A stretch of 64,000 nt of DNA from Amaurobius ferox (Eukaryota; Arthropoda; Arachnida; Araneae; Amaurobiidae), in the NCBI GenBank assembly GCA_951213105.1, contig OX578152.1, forward strand, positions 95,788,568-95,852,567. Direction: 5' to 3'. The position numbers and the translations under genes were made by a program. The notes beneath the pieces are model-generated. The model saw only the letters and a program-made list of their open reading frames with translations. It was not told the DNA's origin and did no database searches. This document shows positions 58,902 through 64,000 of the stretch, in pieces (the stretch's first letter is position 1; the number at the start of each line of letters is the position of its first letter).

Positions 58902-59070
58902 TTGATCCATGTAGAGGACGTCAATGCACCGGATGCAGCGGCCAACACCCGCATATTTAATGTATCATGGACGTACAAGGGAAAAGCATGGACGCCCATT
59001 GAGGAGACCAAGAGGGGGCACTTTCTCCACTTCTGGACGTTCAAGGTCACTAAGATGAGAATCAAGCTTG
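58902..59070 (+). CDS. Candidate coding exon, unknown product
   Basis: A GC-rich island in AT-rich DNA, open on the plus strand from ATG 58902: MIHVEDVNAPDAAANTRIFN, then SWTYKGKAWTPIEETKRG and HFLHFWTFKVTKMRIKL. Third positions are often C or G. An acceptor-like tccatgtag precedes gaggacgtc. No convincing donor. The minus strand is also open (MRVLAAASGALTSSTW), so the strand is not settled. No domain recognised; a retroelement piece is possible. Confidence 0.25.
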
Positions 59071-59097
59071 TCGATGTTGTATATCTTACCAACGAGC

Positions 59098-59212
59098 TTA
59101 TATATATAGTATATAAGCTCTTATATACAGTATATAAGCTCGTATACACAGGATATAAGCCCATATATATGCTCGTTGCATATAAGCTCTTTGCATATAA
59201 GCTCTTTGCATC
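59098..59212. repeat. Short palindromic repeats around TATATAAGCTC
   Basis: Seven variants of (g)tatataagctc / gagcttatata in about 115 bp, on both strands, so the stretch can fold in several ways. Confidence 0.7.
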
Positions 59213-59838
59213 TTACCCTATAGTTTGTCCCTCTGACATCAGTAGTTTTCCCTCTCTTGGGAAAAATTCTATGGGAGCCCATGGAAAGGGGCACTAAGTC
59301 CAAAAAGATAGTTCTGAGATAAGCTCTAGAAAGGCTTGTAGAACATTAATTGAACATTAACACACAATTTCTGGAACACATAGTTATTTTAATAGTCTTT
59401 CTTAATATAAAATTTCATAAAAACACTTCATAACAATATTAAACATATTTCATAACGTTAGCATCCATTTCAGAGTCACCGCTTTCAGACTTCACATACG
59501 CATAAAGGGAAATAATTCCAAAATGTTCTTCACTTGCTAAGAAGTGCTTTAAAATGTATATTATGCTAAATTTCAACTTCAAAAATTATAAAGAAAAAAC
59601 ATTTTTCTATGATATAGTTTATAGTATACACTACAGTATGTGAAAATTAAAATAAGCAATATAGCAAAGTGTGTTTCTATTTATGCGAAAATATTAGAAT
59701 TTTGTTTCATTAAAAATAAACCTTCAAACTTAAAAAGTTGAACATATTTAAATAATAACATACTTTTGAATTAATTAGGGAAACTTATGTTCTTACATTC
59801 TAAATTTTCACAAGGCAATCTTTTTTCTCCCTTTCCAG
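59213..59838. other. Unassigned sequence
   Basis: AT-rich, no recognised gene or repeat; a strong polypyrimidine run (cttttttctccctttccag) ends it. Confidence 0.4.
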
Positions 59839-60070
59839 TCTTCCAATCGTCTGCTGATTGACGAAAGGAGTTTTAGAACAAAGTGGATTAAAACTCGCGC
59901 GCTCATTCCGGTAAATTCCATGACCTTTGAAATTAGGGTCTCGGGAAAATTGGCGACGGTACAGAAAATTATAAAAAGTACTGCAACTCCTGAGTTCAGC
60001 ACTTTGAAACCTGTGAACAACGTCACCAGAAGAAAGAATGAAGAAGCCGAGCGAGCGACAACGAACTAAA
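59839..60070 (+). CDS. Candidate terminal exon, unknown product
   Basis: Directly after the acceptor-like cttttttctccctttccag, the plus strand is open for about 75 codons (SSNRLLIDERSFRTKWIKTR ... RRKNEEAERATTN) to TAA near 60068. Composition is GC-richer than the flanks. It could be the last exon of a plus-strand gene whose other exons I cannot see, or chance. A second frame on the minus strand is shorter and hydrophobic. No domain recognised. Confidence 0.25.
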
Positions 60071-60563
60071 CTACGTGGAACTGACCAACCGTAACCGCCT
60101 AATTACCATCGGCCGTTGAGCCGCGGATGATTCAATCTTCTCGGGGCCCCGCTCGTAGACAACTTCTCAATTATCGATTCCTAGATAATTCCTCTTTCAT
60201 CTTGAAATATTTCCCACTTTGTAAAAGGTTCTACTTTTGGCAATTCTCTCCCACACGTAATCAATGGACTAAGAAACGATACTTTGTCAAGCCGGAGCAG
60301 TCATTTCATTTCGGTGCAGAAGAAAATAATCGGAACAGCGACCGAAAAATCCTCCGCATATATATATATTTTTTTCCCGTGAGAATATGAGTTATATTTT
60401 TCCCCATGAATGGATTCTTTTCCACCTAGATTCCTAAGGATAAATCTGAGTTTTTGTAATTTAAGAATTGAAAGTTTCACGAAATGTATTCTATAGCATA
60501 TACAAGGTGAAGTAGTAATAATTTAAGTATGCTGTTTATAGCTTTTTGCAAGGATAATATATA
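60071..60563. other. Unassigned sequence with a short GC-rich start
   Basis: 60070-60180 is GC-richer (gtaaccgcctaattacca, gttgagccgcgg). The frame at 60127-60390 shows no domain. The rest is AT-rich. Confidence 0.35.
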
Positions 60564-61690
60564 CATTGCCTTCCAAAAGTTAAGCACGTGACAGTAAATC
60601 CGACCTAACTGAAAATGTTCTGCTTTGGTTCACTCCAAATTTCACAAAAAATCTAGTTGATTCAGTAATTATATTCATGAGTGTAATAACATTAAATAAT
60701 ATATATTTAGGTATATTTTTTACTTTTTAGGTGCTTACTTCACATTTTGTACATTCGAAAAAAGTCTTGTATACTATACAAACAAACCAAACAAGTTTTA
60801 ATATAGAATGTGACCTCTACAGACTTTGACACAAATTTCGCATCGAAGTTTCATTCTTCAGGTGATCCAGCTCAACAGAGGGCAATAACTGCCATTCCTG
60901 TTAAGCAGACGGTCGATTTTCAGCTCTTGGAGAGTAGTTGGAGGAAGTTGACGGCATAGGCACCTCTTTCAAAGGCATCCCAAAGATTTTCGATGAGATT
61001 GAGGTCCTTAGAATACGCTGACCACTTCTTACGAGCAATACCTTTGCTCTCCAGGTACTCGTCCAGCAGTCCTGCTTTGTGTGGACCACAGTTTCATAAC
61101 CGCCCATCAAAAGGAAATCTTAACCCGCTGCTAATCTAATCCCGATATTTTCCCGCCGTCAATGTACCCCGTGTAAAGTGTAAACACGTGGAAGCCGGTG
61201 CAATAACTCAAAGAAAGTCCATCCCATAGCAACACAATATACCAACTAAAGGAGGAATGTTCATTGGGCTGGTTTCATGTTTCTCGTTCCCTCTCCAGAC
61301 CCATACACGTTTGTTGTCTGAATCCACGGTAAATCGTGACTTATCTGTGAAGGGTAGTCATTGGACCACTGCGCTTCTGCCCAAGTCGCATGCTGATGAC
61401 TCCACTTTAATCGTGCTTCTCTGACCTTAGCGCTCAAAGGCACACAAACTTCTGGTGCCCGAGCATAGAGTCCTTTGACATGCAGCCTTTGCCTCACAGT
61501 ACCGGCGGATATCGACTTCCCTATTGTTTTGCAGCCCTTGCTTGGAGAACTGGTACGGTCGCTCAGCAATTGCGTTTGGAAAGTAATGCGATGTATACTG
61601 GTTGGTCGTGAGAGGATGTTGTAACCCGGTGACAACCTGAAACGGTTATTCAAATCCCTGTCACACCTATTTAGAATTATTTTCATTAAC
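60564..61690 (-). mobile_element. Tc1-like transposon, minus sense, 5' part lost
   Basis: The left end reads CATTGCCTTCCAAAAGTTAA after TA (60562-60563), a common Tc1-type terminus. Transposase blocks run on the minus strand toward it. No matching right TIR found. Confidence 0.7.
60870..61686 (-). pseudogene. Tc1-like transposase, disabled
   Basis: ISAGTVRQRLHVKGLYARAP and VCVPLSAKVREARLKWSHQH (end of the HTH part), ATWAEAQW (just before the first Asp), degraded TDESRF region, then AGLLDEYLESKGIA and WSAYSKDLNLIENLWDAF, the last catalytic Glu region. Frames change at least three times. Confidence 0.75.
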
Positions 61691-61692
61691 GA

Positions 61693-61755
61693 TAAATGAC
61701 AGAATGGTCCAGAGAAAAGAAATTGGCGACTTCCGTGATAAACTGTTCCGTAATG
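61693..61755 (+). pseudogene. Possible transposase N-terminus on the plus strand
   Basis: MVQRKEIGDFRDKLFRNGKG resembles the start of some Tc1 transposases and lies opposite to the element at its left. It is cut by the SINE at 61756. Confidence 0.3.
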
Positions 61756-62010
61756 GCAAGGGGAGTCCTGTAGTTAGAGCACGGGGATTGCACCCGGAAG
61801 ACTCGAGTTCGATTTCCGCCTCTGCTCAAATTGTCTATGTGTTCGCGCGGAGTACGGGTTAAATATTTGGGTCCATAAGTCCTTCCGAGAGGTTGGTGGC
61901 AGGAAAAGGATGGTATGTCCCTGTGGATGCCGCCTCCACTGGGTTCCGGTCTAAATTGGGTGGTACTTCCCGGCCGTCCAAATAGATACCTTACACTTTT
62001 GAGTAGGTCG
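61756..62010 (+). repeat. tRNA-derived SINE, copy 3
   Basis: Head agtcctgtagttagagcac + ggggattgc, gagttcgatttccgcc; body tccttccgagaggttggtgg, gggttccggtctaaattg, ggtggtacttcccggccgtc. Ends near gagtaggtcggac. Confidence 0.8.
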
Positions 62011-62355
62011 GACGGCCTAGGTCGAAGAAGAAGTAGTCTAAAAGTTTTGATTTTCTCGAGATCCCCCCCCCCCCAAAAAAAAAGAAAGGACAAGAAGGTA
62101 ATCCTCTTTTCACCATGTATAGTCATCGCTTCAACTGGGAGTCAAGATAGCCGCAGTTGTGCCAGCCTGTATATATAGGAGCCTTATATTCCTCGTTATG
62201 GCACACCAATTCTTCATCTTTAAGACCTGAAAATCTTTTTCCACCGCGCCAGCAGAGAGTGTTTATATAAGTGCCGTATATAGACACGCTACGTCAACTC
62301 AGCGCTATCTTCATATTCCTCTCGTTATATTTTCCTAAGGTTTTGAAAAAAAAAT
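62011..62355 (+). promoter_or_regulatory. Possible TATA promoter before a signal-peptide-like frame
   Basis: gtgtttatataagtgccg at about 62258-62275 is a good TATA box, followed 25-35 nt later by caactcagcgc. A C/A run lies at 62065-62083. Evidence is sequence-only. Confidence 0.3.
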
Positions 62356-62403
62356 ATGCATTTAACGGGGCAATTTACCGCTATTCTTTTTCTGCTGGTT
62401 TTG
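62356..62403 (+). pseudogene. Signal-peptide-like start, cut by a SINE
   Basis: The first 16 codons are open from ATG 62356; the hydrophobic core FTAILFLLVLAG fits a secretory signal. Near codon 17 the sequence becomes a minus-sense SINE, so the later codons of the 181-codon frame are SINE-derived. Suggests the first exon of a secreted-protein gene that was interrupted; no further exon seen. May be chance. Confidence 0.3.
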
Positions 62404-62660
62404 GCTGGAAAATCTGTTTGGACGGCTGGGACAGTGTCACCCAATTTTGACCGGAACCCCATAGGGGGAGACATCCGCAGGGACCGTATCGTACTCCCCC
62501 TACAACCAACTTCTCGGAAGGACTTTCATCAGACCCACATATTTAACCTGACCGTACTCAATGTAAACACAGAGACAGTTTGGGCAGAGCAGGGAATCGA
62601 ACTCGGGTCTTCCGAATACAATCCCAGTGCTTTAACCACTGGACTGTCCTGCCCTAGTTC
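62404..62660 (-). repeat. tRNA-derived SINE, copy 4, minus sense
   Basis: Plus strand: ctgtttggacggctggga, ttgaccggaacccc, ccaacttctcggaaggact, gggaatcgaactcgggtct (inverse B box), taaccactggactgtcctgc (inverse head). Confidence 0.8.
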
Positions 62661-62885
62661 AGATGTTCAATTTCATTATATCAGATTCTCTATAGATCCT
62701 ATAGAGTTCAAAATTATACTCCTTCCCTTTCTCTGGTTGGTTTTACTTTGCGCCACCAAATCTAGTATTTTTCTTTCAATAAACGCTACATACCTTTCAT
62801 CACTATCTGTGAACAAACAGTACATGCTATACCTCGTTTGTAAAGTTGCTGCATCTCAGCAGTGGTTATCATATGACATGGTATG
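62661..62885. other. Unassigned sequence
   Basis: No gene or repeat recognised. Confidence 0.35.
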
Positions 62886-63022
62886 TATGCTGACAAACTA
62901 ATTAGCCAAATTACACAGCATTTGGTAAATAAGTCGCTTGTGGGATACTTTGGTGCTATTTAGATTTTAGTATGGCTCCGAAAAAAGAATCGGACTTTTT
63001 TACCGCAAATGGTTCGCAAATC
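62886..63022 (+). mobile_element. HINE-A internal fragment, plus sense
   Basis: caaactaattagccaaatta, ggtaaataagtcgcttgtg, gctatttagattttagtatg, gcaaatggttcgcaaatct; one internal segment, cut by HINE-B. Confidence 0.6.
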
Positions 63023-64000
63023 TAAAAAAATCTGATGTGGGCAACACATGACTTTCCTTATATAATGCAATGGATTTACTACTTTTACAGTAAAAAAAAT
63101 AGGTTTTTCTTATAGTAGATATTTATATTCTTTCCAAGATATTGAATTTTCGACAATTAGTTGTCATTTTCATTGATTTAGCGTTATTTTAATCCATTTG
63201 GCGAGATTTTCGTTAATTTGACAACATTTCAAAAAGTCGCCAAGTTGGCGACATTCCGCAAAATTCGTCGCCAAAATCTCGCTAAGCTTTACTGACGGAG
63301 AAATAAGTTATTCGTATAACAGATAAATGACTATTGGCGTTCAAATACAAAAGTATCACTCGAAGTATCTTTTCTCATGAATGGAACGAGCTAGATCCCC
63401 GAGAATGATGTCACCTAATTTATCGCATGGTATTACATATGAAAAGTGAACATGTTTCTCAATAGGAAATATATTTTTTTTTTATTTTATATGACTTCTT
63501 GATAATTTTTTTGAAAAATGTGAAATATCTCAAGACGCTTCATGTTAGCGTTCAAAATTTTATGTTAATCGTTTTCTAATGAAAAATTACATAAAAAATT
63601 TCTATTTGCGTATCTTTATTAGCGGTTTTGATTTTTTGACGATTTTTTTCAAAATTTCACTCGAAAATTTAGGGAGGTTCTGAATATTCGATTACGTTTA
63701 AAAACAATAGGCTTCCAGTGTTCATGGATTGTGATTTTTGTACCAAATTTCGTTTGAATCGGTCCATTCGTTCGTCAGTTATCGTCTCCACAGACCCACT
63801 GACACACACACACACACACACACACACATACTTTCACACACACACACACATACTTTCACACACACACACACACACACATACTTTCACACACACAGACACA
63901 CACACACACAGACATCAATTCAAAAATGTTTGATTCGTGATCAGGGATGCTTGAAACGTGCTCTCCCGTCGAAAACTCGAATTCGAATTTTCGACCCCGT
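63023..64000 (-). mobile_element. HINE-B copy 6, runs past the right edge
   Basis: 3' end aaaaaaatctgatgtgggca, TATATAATG subterminal motif, GGCGACATT block, long interrupted CA tract 63801-63910 with actttcacac breaks, then the conserved 5' region up to the window end. Confidence 0.8.

Noticed and set aside
62356..62901. 181-residue secreted protein
   Set aside because: Most of the frame is reverse SINE sequence; only the first 16 or so codons are not.
63718..63933. His/Thr-rich protein
   Set aside because: Translation of the CA microsatellite of HINE-B.

Overview
The window is eukaryotic nuclear DNA: AT-rich, intron-bearing and mostly made of transposable elements. An arthropod is the best fit. 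The evidence is one zinc-finger gene of the Senseless/Gfi-1 type, mariner and Tc1 transposons, a non-LTR retrotransposon with an RNase H domain, a tRNA-derived SINE, and several families that look like Drosophila DINE-1/Helentron-associated elements. An arachnid is a guess I cannot prove from the sequence.

Host gene. On the minus strand I can assemble part of a senseless-type gene: exon 1 (28949-29159, ATG at 29159), exon 2 (22981-23130), exon 3 (20166-20355) and exon 4 (9750-9994). Splice phases match across all four. Exon 4 carries two C2H2 fingers nearly identical to Gfi-1/Senseless fingers. The remaining fingers must lie beyond the left edge, because nothing in 1-9749 encodes them. The introns are crowded with transposons. 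Weak candidate exons on the plus strand lie at 58902-59070 and 59839-60070, and a signal-peptide-like start at 62356 is cut by a SINE.

Mobile DNA. Families named here A, B and C dominate, with fewer copies of D, F and G. A, B and C share one plan: a 5' hairpin whose stem is a short terminal motif, a CA/GACA microsatellite, a subterminal inverted copy of the motif near the 3' end, a second small hairpin and a T-rich 3' end. This is the asymmetric-TIR plan of Helentron-associated elements (HINEs). Layout: 1-4298, five head-to-tail A units; 4493-9349, A fragments then nested C copies with a 758-bp TTAA-flanked palindrome; 10064-10790, internally deleted mariner; 10963-18437, C copies split by nested A and B; 20518-25715, A, G, F, B, a Tc1 remnant and a TTAA MITE; 26180-36985, retrotransposon pieces, tandem duplications and a SINE; 37020-40237, a GC-rich island and a B copy split by a mariner-derived palindrome; 41166-42562, Tc1; 43566-51446, C copies, a nested mariner, a SINE and satellite-like DNA; 52100-54745, element D; 55054-58511, A copies; 60564-62660, Tc1 and two SINEs; 63023 to the end, B.

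No transposase here is intact, and I see no Rep/helicase gene, so every copy is non-autonomous or dead. No prokaryotic genes, CRISPR arrays or rRNA genes were seen.
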